Below are positions 35,639 to 46,738 of a DNA stretch of 64,000 nt, in pieces. Location: contig SCTY01000034.1 of NCBI GenBank assembly GCA_004297625.1, positions 1 through 64,000 on the forward strand, given 5' to 3'. Source of the DNA: Betaproteobacteria bacterium. GTDB taxonomy: Bacteria; Pseudomonadota; Gammaproteobacteria; Burkholderiales; SG8-39. The position numbers were made by a program, and so were the translations under genes. Every line of letters starts with the position of its first letter. The first letter of the stretch is position 1. Under the pieces are notes generated by a model that was not told the DNA's origin, did no database searches, and worked only from the letters and a program-made list of their open reading frames with translations.

Positions 35639-35665
35639 CCATGTTTCCGCGGTGCGGAAACATGG
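35639..35665 (+). promoter_or_regulatory. Perfect 12-bp inverted repeat containing the leuC start codon
   Basis: CCATGTTTCCGC (35639-35650) and GCGGAAACATGG (35654-35665) are exact reverse complements around GGT. The ATG at 35662 is within the right arm. It could be a repressor operator overlapping the start of transcription, or an RNA hairpin limiting translation. Confidence 0.7.
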
Positions 35666-37077
35666 CCAAAACGCTCTACGACAAACTCTGGGATAGCCAC
35701 GTCGTCCACGTCGAGCCCGACGGGACGGCCCTCCTCTACATCGACCGTCACCTGGTGCACGAAGTCACGAGTGCCCAGGCCTACGAAGGGCTGCGCGCCG
35801 CCGGCCGCAAGCCGTGGCGCGTCGACTCGGTAGTCGCCACGGCGGATCACAACACCCCGACCACCAACTGGGAAGAAGGCATTGCGGGCGTGCGCGATCC
35901 GTTCGCGCGCCTGCAGATCGAGACGCTGGACGCGAACATCGGCGAATTCGGCGCCAAGGTCTATTTCCCGTATCTCGACAAGCGCCAGGGCATCGTGCAC
36001 GTCATCGGGCCCGAGCAGGGCGCGACGCTCCCGGGGATGACGGTGGTGTGCGGCGACTCGCATACCAGCACGCACGGCGCGTTTGCGTGTCTCGCTCACG
36101 GCGTCGGCACTTCCGAGGTGGAGCATGTGCTCGCCACGCAATGCCTGGTGACGCGCAAGATGAAGAACATGCGCGTCAACGTCGAAGGCCCGCTCGCCCG
36201 CGGCGTGACGCCGAAGGACGTGGTGTTGGCCATCATCGGGCGCATCGGCACGGCGGGGGGCACCGGCTATGCGGTCGAGTTCGCCGGCAGCGCGATCCGT
36301 GCGATGTCCATGGAAGGCCGCATGACGGTCTGCAACATGGCGATCGAGGCGGGCGCGCGCGCCGGCATGGTCGCCGTCGACGACTCCACGCTCGAGTACC
36401 TCAACGGCCGGCCGTTCGCGCCGAAGGGCGCGGAATGGGAGCGCGCGGCTGCCTACTGGCGCGGCCTGCGCAGCGATCTCGACGCGAAGTTCGACCGCGA
36501 AGTCACGCTCGACGCGCGCGAGATCAAGCCGCACGTCACCTGGGGCACCTCGCCCGAGATGGTCGTGCCGGTCGACGCCGCGGTGCCCGATCCGGACAGG
36601 GAAAAAGACGGCCTGCGCCGCGAAGGCATGGAGCGCGCGCTGCAGTACATGGGTCTCAAGCCGCGCACGCCGATCACCGACATCCGCATCGACAAGGTGT
36701 TCATCGGGTCGTGCACGAACTCGCGGATCGAGGACCTGCGCGCCGCGGCTGCGGTGGTCAAGGGCAGGCGCATCGCCTCTAACGTGCGCCTCGCGATGGT
36801 CGTCCCGGGCTCGGGACTGGTGAAGCAGCAGGCCGAGCGCGAAGGGCTCGATCGCGTGTTCCGCGAGGCCGGCTTCGAGTGGCGCGAGCCGGGCTGCTCC
36901 ATGTGCCTGGGCATGAACCCGGACCGTTTGGAGGCGGGCGAGCGCTGCGCCTCCACGTCCAACCGGAATTTCGAGGGCCGGCAGGGCGTGGGCGGCCGCA
37001 CACATCTTGTAAGCCCCGCCATGGCAGCGGCCGCGGCGATCGCCGGCCATTTCGTCGACATCCGGCGCTGGAGCTGA
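35662..37077 (+). CDS. leuC: 3-isopropylmalate dehydratase large subunit
   Basis: 471 residues from ATG 35662 ([16 protein letters not shown]). With LeuD it isomerises 2-isopropylmalate in leucine synthesis. The 4Fe-4S ligands are in [18 protein letters not shown] and [11 protein letters not shown]. Substrate-binding blocks are [41 protein letters not shown] and [21 protein letters not shown]. An in-frame ATG at 35641 would add seven residues but lies upstream of the expected transcription start. It heads the long leu-asd-fimV-truA-trp cluster. Confidence 0.96.
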   Translation: MAKTLYDKLWDSHVVHVEPDGTALLYIDRHLVHEVTSAQAYEGLRAAGRKPWRVDSVVATADHNTPTTNWEEGIAGVRDPFARLQIETLDANIGEFGAKVYFPYLDKRQGIVHVIGPEQGATLPGMTVVCGDSHTSTHGAFACLAHGVGTSEVEHVLATQCLVTRKMKNMRVNVEGPLARGVTPKDVVLAIIGRIGTAGGTGYAVEFAGSAIRAMSMEGRMTVCNMAIEAGARAGMVAVDDSTLEYLNGRPFAPKGAEWERAAAYWRGLRSDLDAKFDREVTLDAREIKPHVTWGTSPEMVVPVDAAVPDPDREKDGLRREGMERALQYMGLKPRTPITDIRIDKVFIGSCTNSRIEDLRAAAAVVKGRRIASNVRLAMVVPGSGLVKQQAEREGLDRVFREAGFEWREPGCSMCLGMNPDRLEAGERCASTSNRNFEGRQGVGGRTHLVSPAMAAAAAIAGHFVDIRRWS

Positions 37078-37081
37078 GGCG

Positions 37082-37675
37082 ATGGACAAATTCACCGTGC
37101 TCACGGGTCTCGTCGTTCCTCTCGACCGCGCGAACGTCGATACCGACCAGATCATTCCGAAGGAATACTTGTCGTCGATCAAGCGCACCGGGTTCGCGCA
37201 GGGCCTGTTCGGCGCCTGGCGCCGCGACCCCGAGTTCGTGCTCAACCAGCCGCGCTACAAGGGCGCAACGATCCTGCTCGCGCGGCGCAACTTCGGCTGC
37301 GGCTCGTCGCGCGAGCATGCGCCCTGGGCGCTGATGGACTACGGCTTTCGCTGCGTCATCGCGCCGTCGTTCGGCGACATCTTTTTCACCAACTCGTTCA
37401 AGAACGGCTTCCTGCCGGTGGTGCTCAGCGAAGCCGAGGTCGAGCGCCTGTTCCACGAGTGCGCCGCGTTTCCCGGCTTCCAACTGAGAATCGACCTCGA
37501 GCGGCAGTCGGTGTCCAGCGTCGACGGTTCTCTCGCCATGCGCTTCGACATCGACCCGTTCCGCAAGCACTGCCTGCTGAACGGCCTGGACGAAATCGGC
37601 CTGACGCTGAGCCACGCGGACAAGATCCGGGCTTTCGAAGCGCAACGGAAAGCGCAATATCCCTGGTATTTCTGA
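37082..37675 (+). CDS. leuD: 3-isopropylmalate dehydratase small subunit
   Basis: 197 residues, slightly shorter than the usual 200-215. The swivel-domain blocks are [19 protein letters not shown], the active-site loop [18 protein letters not shown], and [22 protein letters not shown]. It forms the heterodimer with LeuC, encoded 4 nt upstream. The stop comes one base before the leuB ATG. Confidence 0.96.
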   Translation: MDKFTVLTGLVVPLDRANVDTDQIIPKEYLSSIKRTGFAQGLFGAWRRDPEFVLNQPRYKGATILLARRNFGCGSSREHAPWALMDYGFRCVIAPSFGDIFFTNSFKNGFLPVVLSEAEVERLFHECAAFPGFQLRIDLERQSVSSVDGSLAMRFDIDPFRKHCLLNGLDEIGLTLSHADKIRAFEAQRKAQYPWYF

Positions 37676-37676
37676 A

Positions 37677-38729
37677 ATGAAAGTCGCCGTTCTGGCGGGT
37701 GACGGCATCGGGGCCGAGATCATTGCGCAGGCAACCAGAGTCATAAGGAAGCTGGGCGTTTCGCTCGAGATGCAGGAAGCGCCGGTGGGCGGCGCGGGCT
37801 ATGAAGCGGCGGGCGACCCGCTGCCTGCGGCGACGCTGAAGCTCGCGAAGGAAGCCGACGCAGTGCTCTTCGGCGCGGTCGGCGATCCGCGCTACGACAC
37901 TCTCGAGCGCGCCAAGCGTCCCGAGCAGGCGATCCTGGGGCTGCGCAAGGAGCTGGGGTTGTTCGCGAACCTGAGGCCGGCGCAGGTGCACGCCGAGCTC
38001 GCCGGCGCTTCGGCGCTGAAGGCGGAGATCGTGGCCGGGCTCGACATCCTCATCGTGCGCGAGCTGACCGGCGACATCTACTTCGGCCAGCCGCGCGGCA
38101 TACGAGAAGTCGGCGGCACGCGCGAAGGCTTCGACACCATGCGCTACAGCGAGCCCGAGATCCGGCGCATCGCGCGCGTTGCCTTCGAAGCCGCGCGCAA
38201 GCGCGCAAAGCGGGTCTGCTCGGTCGACAAGGCGAACGTGCTGGAGACCTCGCAGCTTTGGCGAGAAGTTGTTTCTGACGAATCCAAGAATTATAAGGAT
38301 GTCGAGCTGAGCCACATGTACGTCGACAACTGCGCCATGCAGCTGGTCCGCGCGCCGAAGCAATTCGACGTGATCGTGACCGGCAACCTGTTCGGCGACA
38401 TCCTGTCCGACGAGGCATCGATGCTCACCGGCTCGATCGGCATGCTGCCCTCCGCTTCGCTCGACGAGCGCGGCAAGGGGCTGTACGAGCCGATCCACGG
38501 CAGCGCGCCCGACATCGCCGGGAAAGGCATAGCCAATCCGCTCGCGGCGATTCTGTCGGCGGCGATGATGCTGCGCTATTCGCTGCGCGCGCCCGAGGCT
38601 GCGGTGCGCGTCGAGAAAGCCGTCGCGAAAGTTCTGCAGTCCGGACTGCGCACCGCAGACATCTGCACGCCGGGAACACGCAAAGTGGGAACGCAAGAGA
38701 TGGGGAACGCCGTCGTTGCGGCGCTTTAA
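37677..38729 (+). CDS. leuB: 3-isopropylmalate dehydrogenase
   Basis: 350 residues. It oxidises and decarboxylates 3-isopropylmalate to 2-oxoisocaproate with NAD. Landmarks are [13 protein letters not shown] at the N-terminus, [14 protein letters not shown], the catalytic [10 protein letters not shown], the metal site [29 protein letters not shown], and the NAD-binding [25 protein letters not shown]. It overlaps nothing but is packed one base after leuD. Confidence 0.97.
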   Translation: MKVAVLAGDGIGAEIIAQATRVIRKLGVSLEMQEAPVGGAGYEAAGDPLPAATLKLAKEADAVLFGAVGDPRYDTLERAKRPEQAILGLRKELGLFANLRPAQVHAELAGASALKAEIVAGLDILIVRELTGDIYFGQPRGIREVGGTREGFDTMRYSEPEIRRIARVAFEAARKRAKRVCSVDKANVLETSQLWREVVSDESKNYKDVELSHMYVDNCAMQLVRAPKQFDVIVTGNLFGDILSDEASMLTGSIGMLPSASLDERGKGLYEPIHGSAPDIAGKGIANPLAAILSAAMMLRYSLRAPEAAVRVEKAVAKVLQSGLRTADICTPGTRKVGTQEMGNAVVAAL

Positions 38730-38732
38730 ACT

Positions 38733-39863
38733 ATGGGAATGCTGAGAGTAGGAATTGTCGGTTGGCGCGGTATGGTGGGATCGGTTCTCGTGCAGCGCAT
38801 GCGCGAGGAGCGCGATTTCGACCCCATCGAGCCGGTGTTTTTCTCCACATCGCAGGCGGGCGGCAAGGCGCCGGACATCGGCAAGCCGGCCGACGCCGTG
38901 AAAAACGCCCTGGATGCCGCCGAGCTGAAGAAGCTGCCGGTGATCATTTCGTGCCAGGGCGGCGATTACACCAACGAGATGTACCCGAAGCTTCGGAACG
39001 AAGGCTGGAAGGGCTATTGGATCGACGCGGCGAGCGCGTTGCGCATGAAGGACGACGCGGTGATCATCCTCGATCCGGTCAACATGCCGCTGATCCAGTC
39101 GTCGCTGAAGAACGGAATTCGCAACTACATCGGCGGCAACTGCACCGTGAGTCTCATGCTCATGGGCATGGCGGGCCTGTTCCAGCGCGACGAGATCGAA
39201 TGGATGACGAGCATGACCTACCAGGCGGCCTCGGGCGCCGGTGCGGCCAACATGCGCGAGCTCGTCGAGCAGATGGCGAAGATCGGGGAGAGCGCGAAGC
39301 GCCTGCTCGCCGATCCGGGCAGCGCGATTCTCGACATCGATCGGAACGTGACCGAGACGATCCGCTCGCCGGCGCTGCCAAAGGACAACTTCGGCTTTCC
39401 GCTGGCGGCGAGCCTTCTGCCCTGGATCGACAAGGACCTGGGCAATGGCCAGAGCCGCGAGGAATGGAAGGGCCAGGCCGAGACCAACAAAATCCTCGGC
39501 CGCAACGGCAATGCCATTCCGGTCGACGGCGTGTGCGTGCGCGTGGGCGCTATGCGCTGCCATAGCCAGGCGCTGACGATCAAGCTGAAGCGGCCGCTGC
39601 CGCTCGACGAGATCGAGGGCATGCTGGCGGAAGCAAACGACTGGGTGAAGGTCGTGCCCAACCGCCGGGAGGAATCGCTCGCCGAGCTGACCCCGGCAGT
39701 CGTGAGCGGAAAGCTGTCCGTTCCGGTGGGAAGGCTGCGCAAGTTGCCGATGGGCAAGGACTATCTGGCCGCTTTCACGGTCGGGGACCAGCTTCTCTGG
39801 GGCGCTGCCGAGCCTTTGCGGCGCATGTTGCGAATCCTTCTGGATTCAGGGGTGAAGTCTTAG
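38733..39863 (+). CDS. asd: Aspartate-semialdehyde dehydrogenase
   Basis: 376 residues, the Gram-negative long form. It reduces aspartyl phosphate to the semialdehyde for lysine, threonine, methionine and diaminopimelate. [18 protein letters not shown] is the NADP loop, [13 protein letters not shown] carries the catalytic Cys, and [14 protein letters not shown] the catalytic His. It lies 3 nt after leuB, and a 91-bp gap with possible fimV promoter elements follows. Confidence 0.97.
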   Translation: MGMLRVGIVGWRGMVGSVLVQRMREERDFDPIEPVFFSTSQAGGKAPDIGKPADAVKNALDAAELKKLPVIISCQGGDYTNEMYPKLRNEGWKGYWIDAASALRMKDDAVIILDPVNMPLIQSSLKNGIRNYIGGNCTVSLMLMGMAGLFQRDEIEWMTSMTYQAASGAGAANMRELVEQMAKIGESAKRLLADPGSAILDIDRNVTETIRSPALPKDNFGFPLAASLLPWIDKDLGNGQSREEWKGQAETNKILGRNGNAIPVDGVCVRVGAMRCHSQALTIKLKRPLPLDEIEGMLAEANDWVKVVPNRREESLAELTPAVVSGKLSVPVGRLRKLPMGKDYLAAFTVGDQLLWGAAEPLRRMLRILLDSGVKS

Positions 39864-39954
39864 AACCTGAAGAGAATTTCTCAATTTGCAGCCGTAAGCT
39901 CATGATGTTAAGGTAGTTGGTCCAGCCAAGAAGACCGACAGGGCGGGGGAATAA

Positions 39955-42498
39955 GTGAGCAGATTCAGCATAGCGATACTTGCGGCCGCGCTTTCGCTTG
40001 CAGCGCCGCTCGCGGCGTATGCCGTGGGACTCGGCCGGCTCACGGTGTTGTCTGCTTTGGGTCAGCCGCTCGACGCTGAAATCGAGATCGTTTCGCTGCA
40101 AAAAGGTGAGGAGCAGGGGTTTTCCGCACGCCTCGCGCCGATCGAGGCGTTTCGCCAGGCCGGCATAGAGCCGAGCCCGGTGCTCGCCGGAGCGCGGCTG
40201 ACGGTCGAGCAGCGCGACGGTCGTCCCGTCATTCGCATCCGTACGCCGCAGCCGGTATCCGAGCCGTTCCTCGAGATGCTGGTGGAAGTCCAGTGGAGCG
40301 CGGGCCGCCTGGTTCGCGAATACACCTTCTTGCTCGACCCGCCCGAGTACAAAGGTCCGCAGCAGGCGATCGCCGCCGCACCGGTCACCAGGCCCGCGGC
40401 GCCGGAGGCCCAGCCGCTGCCGCCGGTGGAGGCGAAGCCCGAGGCAGCGCCCGCTCCCGCTCCCGCAGAACCGGCGAAAGAGCCTGCCGTAGCTGCGGCA
40501 CCTGCGGCAATGCCGGCTGAAAACACGTACGAAGTCAAGAAAGGCGACACGCTCGGCCAGATCGCACGGCAGAACCTGCCGGCAGGCGTGACGCTGAACC
40601 AGATGCTGACCGCGATCTATCGCGCGAATCAGGACGCCTTCATCCGCGAGAACATCAACCTGGTGCGCGCCGGGAGCATTCTCGCCATCCCGGGCGGCGA
40701 CACGATCGGCACGATCACCGCCGAGGAAGCAAATAGCCTCGTCCAGGCGCACCACAACGAGTTCACGGAATACCGCAGCCGCCTCGCAGCGGCACCCGCG
40801 CGTGCCGACACCACGCCCGGGCAACAGGCGGTTGCCGGCACCATCGAGCCCAAGCCTGAAGCGGCGGCGCCCGCCCCGCAGCGCGACCAGCTGCGCCTCT
40901 CCAAAGCCGAGCCGCAAAAGCCCTCGGCGCCGGGAGCGCGAGCCGCGCGCGAGGACGATGCGGTGGCGCGGGAGCGTGCGCTCAAGGAAGCGCAGTCGCG
41001 AGTCGCAGACCTCGAGAAGAATGTCGCCGATCTGCAGAAGCTCCTCGAGCTGAAGAACCAGCAGCTTGCCGAGCTCGAAAAGAAAGCGGCTGGGAAGCCT
41101 GCGCCCGCAGTGCCGGCGCCTGCTCCGGAAAAACCGAAGGCGGAAGCGGCGAAACCCGCGCCGACGCCGGAAGCGGCGAAGCCCGCACCGGCGCCGGCGA
41201 CGATACCGCCCAAGCCCGCGGCCGCCCCGGAAGCGAAAAAAGCCGAGCCGGCAGCGAAAGCGAAGCCGAAGGCCGCGCCACCGCCTCCCGCGCCGAGCCT
41301 GATCGACGAGTTCCTCGAGAATCCGATCGCGCTGGCCGGCCTTGCGCTCGTAGTCCTGCTTCTCGCCGGCTATGGCTACTGGTCGTGGCGGCGCAAGAAA
41401 GCCACGCAGGCCAAGTTCCAGGACAGCGTTCTTGGCGCAGCGGCAGGCGCAGGAGCCGGTGCGGCCATCGGTGCCGCTGCGGCGGGCGCTGCGCCGCAGG
41501 CTGCGGCGGCCGCCCCCGCAGGGCGCGAGCCGGAGGAAGTCGATCCGATCGCCGAAGCGGACGTCTACATGGCGTACGGACGCGATGCGCAGGCCGAAGA
41601 GATCCTCAAGGAAGCGCTGCAGAAGGACGCGACCCGTGTGCCCGTCCACGCGAAGCTGCTCGAGATCTACGCCAACCGCAAGGACGCGAGGGCATTCGAG
41701 CAGACGGCGTTGAAGCTGAAGAGCCTGACCGGCGGCACCGGGCCGGAATGGGAGAAAGCGGCGGCACAAGGCCGGTCAATCGACCCGCAAAACGGTCTTT
41801 ATGGCGGCGCACCCGGCGCGCCCGCTGCAGTTGCGGCGGCCGCAGCGGTACCCGCGGCCGCGGCGGCGGCGCCGACGCTCGACTTCGATCTCGGCGGCGC
41901 GACGACGCCGGGAACCGGCGCGCCGGATATCACCCTGGACGAAGGACAGAAGAGCGCACCTCCACCCGCCGTGGACTTCGACCTCGGTGCGGCGACGACA
42001 CCGCCTCCTGGCAAGCCGACGAGCGACTTCAGCCCGGGCGGCACGTTGATCATGGAAGAACAGAAGCCCGAGTCCACGGTGGGCGGGCTCGACTTCGATC
42101 TCAATCTCGGCGCTCCCGCGGAGAAAAAGGCCGAAACGCCGGCCGCGCCGCCGCCAGCCGCGCCCGCCGAAACGGGCGGCGGTCTGGACTTCGACCTGAA
42201 CCTCGACTTGGGCGGCGGGGAAACATCGGCGCCGGCGGACAAGCCTGCTCCCGCCGCGGCGCCGATGGACTTGTCGTCGATCAACCTGGATCTCGGATCC
42301 GCAGGCGAGCCGTCCACGGCGGCCGCGCCGAGCAACGATCCTAAGTGGCAGGAAGTCGCCACCAAGCTTGACCTCGCCAAGGCGTACGAGGAAATGGGCG
42401 ACAAGGACGGCGCGCGCGAGCTGCTCAATGAAGTCATGAAGGATGGCGACGCCGCACAGAAGGGCCAGGCGCAGCAGCTGCTTTCGAAGCTCGGTTAA
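39955..42498 (+). CDS. fimV: Pilus assembly / polar hub protein FimV
   Basis: 847 residues. Signal peptide to about residue 23, then the FimV N-terminal domain (LGRLTVLSALGQPLDAEIEIVSL...GARLTVEQRDGRPVIRIRTPQPVSEPFLEMLVEVQW). A LysM domain lies near 195-245 (YEVKKGDTLGQIARQNL...RAGSILAIPGG). A coiled coil follows near 340-380, then Ala/Pro/Lys-rich linkers and one membrane helix near 455-477. The acidic cytoplasmic part has four spaced LDFDL-type repeats (for example GGLDFDLNLG and GGGLDFDLNLDLGGGE). The C-terminal FimV domain is DLAKAYEEMGDKDGARELLNEV. FimV organises polar machinery and type IV pili. The start is GTG at 39955. The TAA is directly followed, in the same frame, by truA. Confidence 0.94.
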   Translation: MSRFSIAILAAALSLAAPLAAYAVGLGRLTVLSALGQPLDAEIEIVSLQKGEEQGFSARLAPIEAFRQAGIEPSPVLAGARLTVEQRDGRPVIRIRTPQPVSEPFLEMLVEVQWSAGRLVREYTFLLDPPEYKGPQQAIAAAPVTRPAAPEAQPLPPVEAKPEAAPAPAPAEPAKEPAVAAAPAAMPAENTYEVKKGDTLGQIARQNLPAGVTLNQMLTAIYRANQDAFIRENINLVRAGSILAIPGGDTIGTITAEEANSLVQAHHNEFTEYRSRLAAAPARADTTPGQQAVAGTIEPKPEAAAPAPQRDQLRLSKAEPQKPSAPGARAAREDDAVARERALKEAQSRVADLEKNVADLQKLLELKNQQLAELEKKAAGKPAPAVPAPAPEKPKAEAAKPAPTPEAAKPAPAPATIPPKPAAAPEAKKAEPAAKAKPKAAPPPPAPSLIDEFLENPIALAGLALVVLLLAGYGYWSWRRKKATQAKFQDSVLGAAAGAGAGAAIGAAAAGAAPQAAAAAPAGREPEEVDPIAEADVYMAYGRDAQAEEILKEALQKDATRVPVHAKLLEIYANRKDARAFEQTALKLKSLTGGTGPEWEKAAAQGRSIDPQNGLYGGAPGAPAAVAAAAAVPAAAAAAPTLDFDLGGATTPGTGAPDITLDEGQKSAPPPAVDFDLGAATTPPPGKPTSDFSPGGTLIMEEQKPESTVGGLDFDLNLGAPAEKKAETPAAPPPAAPAETGGGLDFDLNLDLGGGETSAPADKPAPAAAPMDLSSINLDLGSAGEPSTAAAPSNDPKWQEVATKLDLAKAYEEMGDKDGARELLNEVMKDGDAAQKGQAQQLLSKLG

Positions 42499-43257
42499 CT
42501 GGCCCGCATCGCTTTAGGAATCGAATACGACGGCAGCCGCTTTCTGGGCTGGCAAACCCAGCCCGGCGGCGGCGCCGTGCAGGACGCGCTGGAGCGCGCG
42601 CTGAGCGCCGTCGCCGCGGCGCCCGTCGGCGTCACCGCCGCCGGCCGCACCGACCGCGGGGTTCACGCCCGCGCCCAGGTGGTCCACTTCGATACCGAGG
42701 CAGTGCGGCCCGGCCCGGCGTGGGTGCGAGGCGGCAATGCGCTGCTGCCGGATTCCGTCGCCGTGATGTGGTCGCGCGAGGTCGACGCCGCATTCCATGC
42801 CCGCTACAGCGCGCTTGCCCGCACGTATCGTTACGAGTTGCTGAACCGCCCGGTGCGCCCCGCGCTCGAGGCCGGGCGCATCGGCTGGTTCCATCTGGCC
42901 CTTGACATCGATCGCATGCGCGAAGCAGCCCGGTTCCTTGTCGGCGAGCACGATTTTTCGGCTTTCCGCTCCTCGCAATGCCAGGCAAAGACGCCGGTAC
43001 GCGTGCTTCACTCGCTCGACATCGAGCGCCAGGGCGAGCGCGTCGACTTCGTGCTGCGAGCGAACGCGTTCCTGCACCACATGGTGCGCAACATCGTCGG
43101 GACGCTGGTCTATGTCGGCAAAGGGAAGCACCCGCCCGCCTGGGCGCGCGCAGTGCTCGAGTCCCGCGACAGGTCGCGCGCCGCGCCGACGTTCGGGCCG
43201 GAAGGCCTGTACCTCGAGAAAATAGAATACGAGGCGAAATGGGGACTGCCGGCTTGA
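42499..43257 (+). CDS. truA: tRNA pseudouridine(38-40) synthase, apparent CTG start
   Basis: 252 residues if translation starts at CTG 42499. The conserved N-terminus ARIALGIEYDGSRFLGWQTQPGG begins at the codon right after this CTG. The previous codon is the fimV TAA in the same frame, so no upstream start exists. The next possible starts would delete the EYDG...GWQ strand. The catalytic Asp is D52 in AAGRTDRGVHARAQ, with FSAFRSSQCQAKTPVR and NAFLHHMVRNIVGTL further on. The enzyme isomerises uridines 38-40 in the anticodon arm. With no Shine-Dalgarno sequence, re-initiation after fimV is the likely route. Confidence 0.93.
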   Translation: MARIALGIEYDGSRFLGWQTQPGGGAVQDALERALSAVAAAPVGVTAAGRTDRGVHARAQVVHFDTEAVRPGPAWVRGGNALLPDSVAVMWSREVDAAFHARYSALARTYRYELLNRPVRPALEAGRIGWFHLALDIDRMREAARFLVGEHDFSAFRSSQCQAKTPVRVLHSLDIERQGERVDFVLRANAFLHHMVRNIVGTLVYVGKGKHPPAWARAVLESRDRSRAAPTFGPEGLYLEKIEYEAKWGLPA

Positions 43258-43860
43258 GAACGCGCGTCAAGATCTGCGGCATCACGCGCACGCAGGACGC
43301 GCGCGGCGCCGCGCGCGCCGGCGCCGACGCCATCGGATTGGTGTTCTATCCGCAGAGCCCGCGCTTTCTGTCGGTCGAGCGCGCGGTGGAGATCCGCGAC
43401 GCGCTGCCGCCCTTCGTGCAGGCGGTGGCGCTGTTCGTCAACCCGGACGCGGCTCAAGTCGCGCAGGTCATCGGACGCGTGCGGCCGGCGATGCTGCAGT
43501 TCCACGGTGAAGAAACCCCTGAGTTCTGCGCGCAGTTCGGCGCGCCGTTCATCAAGGCATGCCGGGTGAAGCCGGGGGTCGATTTGCTAGAATACCTGCG
43601 CCCTTTTTCGCGCGCGGCGGCGTGGCTGCTCGACAGCCATGTTCCCGAGTACGGCGGAGTGGGCGAGAGCTTCGACTGGTCGCTGGTGCCCGCCGCGGGC
43701 GATCATCCCCTCATCCTGTCCGGCGGGCTGGCACGCGGTAATGTCGCCGAAGCGATCCGCCGGGTGCGCCCTTGGGGCGTCGACGTTTCGAGCGGGGTGG
43801 AATCGGCGAAAGGCATCAAGGACGCCGCGAAGATCGCCGCCTTCATAGCAGAGGTCAGGA

Positions 43861-43874
<14 letters not shown>
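43239..43874 (+). CDS. trpF: Phosphoribosylanthranilate isomerase
   Basis: 211 residues from ATG 43239, which has GAGG four bases upstream; a TTG at 43254 overlapping the truA stop is an alternative. A TIM-barrel enzyme of tryptophan synthesis: [34 protein letters not shown] with the catalytic Cys, [22 protein letters not shown], and [14 protein letters not shown] followed by [15 protein letters not shown]. It overlaps truA by 19 nt and trpB by 14 nt. Confidence 0.95.
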
Positions 43875-45059
<1,185 letters not shown>

Positions 45060-45060
<1 letters not shown>

Positions 45061-45869
45061 TGTCGCGCATCCAGGCCTGCTTCGAAGCGCTCGGACGCGC
45101 GCGGCGCAAGGCGCTGATCCCGTACATCACCGCCGGCGATCCGCATCCCGCGCTCACCGTGCCGCTGATGCGCGCGCTCGTCGAGGCGGGCGCCGACATC
45201 GTCGAGCTCGGGGTGCCGTTTTCGGACCCGATGGCCGATGGCCCCGTCATCCAGCGCGCGGGCGAGCGCGCGCTGAAGCACGGCGTCGGATTGTCCGACG
45301 TCCTATCCATGGTGGAAGATTTTCGAAAAGAAGACAACAAAACCCCCGTGGTGCTCATGGGCTACGCCAACCCCATCGAAGCGATGGGCTCGGAGCGTTT
45401 CATCGGCCGCGCCAAGGAGGCGGGCGTCGACGGCCTCATCGTGGTCGATTACCCGCCCGAGGAATGCGGCGAGTTCGCCGCGCAAGCGAGGCGCGCCGGA
45501 ATCGACCCGATATTCCTTCTTGCGCCCACATCGACCGACAAGAGAATCCGGGAGGTGGCGCGCATCGGGAGCGGCTATCTCTACTACGTCTCGCTGCGCG
45601 GCGTGACCGGCGCCGGGAATCTCGACCTTGCCGACGTGGCGGCGCGCATGCCGAAGATCCGCGCCGCGACCCGGCTGCCGATCGGCGTCGGCTTCGGCAT
45701 CCGCGACGCCGATTCCGCGCGCCGCGTGGCCGAGACGGCCGACGCGGTGGTCATCGGAAGCCGTATCATCCAGGAAATCGAAGCAGGAACGGCGGATGAG
45801 GCAGTGGCGCGCGTGAAAGCGTTCTTGAGACCGATCCGGCAGGCGCTCGACGCCTCGTCGCGCCAATGA
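45060..45869 (+). CDS. trpA: Tryptophan synthase alpha chain
   Basis: 269 residues, normal length. [49 protein letters not shown] contains both catalytic acids (Glu, Asp). [12 protein letters not shown] is the mobile loop and [31 protein letters not shown] the phosphate site. ATG 45060 shares a base with the trpB stop; in-frame codons further upstream run inside trpB. Confidence 0.97.
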
Positions 45870-46738
45870 GCTGGCTGCAGAAGCTTCTTCCACCGAAGAT
45901 CCAGCGCACCGGCACCGGCGCGCGCAAGACCGTTCCGGAAGGACTGTGGACGAAGTGCGCGGCCTGCGACGCGGTGCTCTACAGCACCGATCTCGAGAAG
46001 AACCTCAACGTGTGCCCGAAATGCGGCCACCACGAGCGGCTCGGCGCGCGCCCGCGGCTCGACGCGCTGCTCGATCCCGACGGCCGCTTCGAGATCGGCG
46101 CGGAAGTGCTGCCGGTCGACTCGCTCAAGTTCAAGGACTCGCGCCGCTACACCGAGCGCCTGTCCGAAGCCCAGGACCAGACGGCGGAGTCCGACGCGCT
46201 GGTGGTGATGCAGGGCTCGATCAAGGCGCTCGGCGTGGTGTGCGCCGCGTTCGAGTTCGACTTCATGGGCGGCTCCATGGGATCGGTGGTCGGCGAGCGC
46301 TTCGTGCGCGGCGTGCGCGTCGCGATCGAGCAGAAGCTGCCCTTCGTGTGCGTCACCGCCTCGGGCGGCGCGCGCATGCAGGAGGGGCTTTTCTCCCTCG
46401 TGCAAATGGCGAAGACGACCGCGGCGCTCACCGATCTCGCCGAGCGGCGCCTGCCTTTCATCTCGGTGCTTGCCGATCCCACCATGGGCGGCGTGTCGGC
46501 GAGCTTCGCCATGATCGGCGACGTGGTGATCGCCGAGCCGAAGGCGCTCATCGGCTTCGCCGGCCCGCGCGTCATCGAGCAGACCGTGCGCCAGAAGCTT
46601 CCCGAAGGATTCCAGCGCGCGGAGTTCCTGCTGGAGAAGGGCGCGATCGACATGATCGTCGACCGGCGCCAGCTGCGCGACAAGCTGCACGCTCTCCTCA
46701 GCCTCCTGCAAGGATTGCCGGCCGACAGCACCGCGTGA
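45866..46738 (+). CDS. accD: Acetyl-CoA carboxylase carboxyltransferase subunit beta
   Basis: 290 residues. The zinc ribbon is C31-C34 and C50-C53 ([11 protein letters not shown]...[12 protein letters not shown]). The crotonase-fold part shows [41 protein letters not shown] and [33 protein letters not shown]. It pairs with AccA. ATGA overlap with trpA; its stop overlaps the GTG of the DNA ligase. folC, the usual neighbour, is displaced by that ligase. Confidence 0.97.
   Translation: MSWLQKLLPPKIQRTGTGARKTVPEGLWTKCAACDAVLYSTDLEKNLNVCPKCGHHERLGARPRLDALLDPDGRFEIGAEVLPVDSLKFKDSRRYTERLSEAQDQTAESDALVVMQGSIKALGVVCAAFEFDFMGGSMGSVVGERFVRGVRVAIEQKLPFVCVTASGGARMQEGLFSLVQMAKTTAALTDLAERRLPFISVLADPTMGGVSASFAMIGDVVIAEPKALIGFAGPRVIEQTVRQKLPEGFQRAEFLLEKGAIDMIVDRRQLRDKLHALLSLLQGLPADSTA

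Noticed and set aside
35641..35662. An earlier in-frame ATG for leuC (adds MFPRCGN).
   Set aside because: It is only three bases after TATAAT, so it would not be in the transcript if that promoter is real.
37425..39563. A 712-residue open frame antisense to leuD, leuB and asd.
   Set aside because: A GC-skew shadow; the plus-strand genes are unmistakable.
43254..43257. TTG 43254 as the trpF start.
   Set aside because: Possible by overlap with the truA stop, but ATG 43239 has a well-placed GAGG and is preferred.
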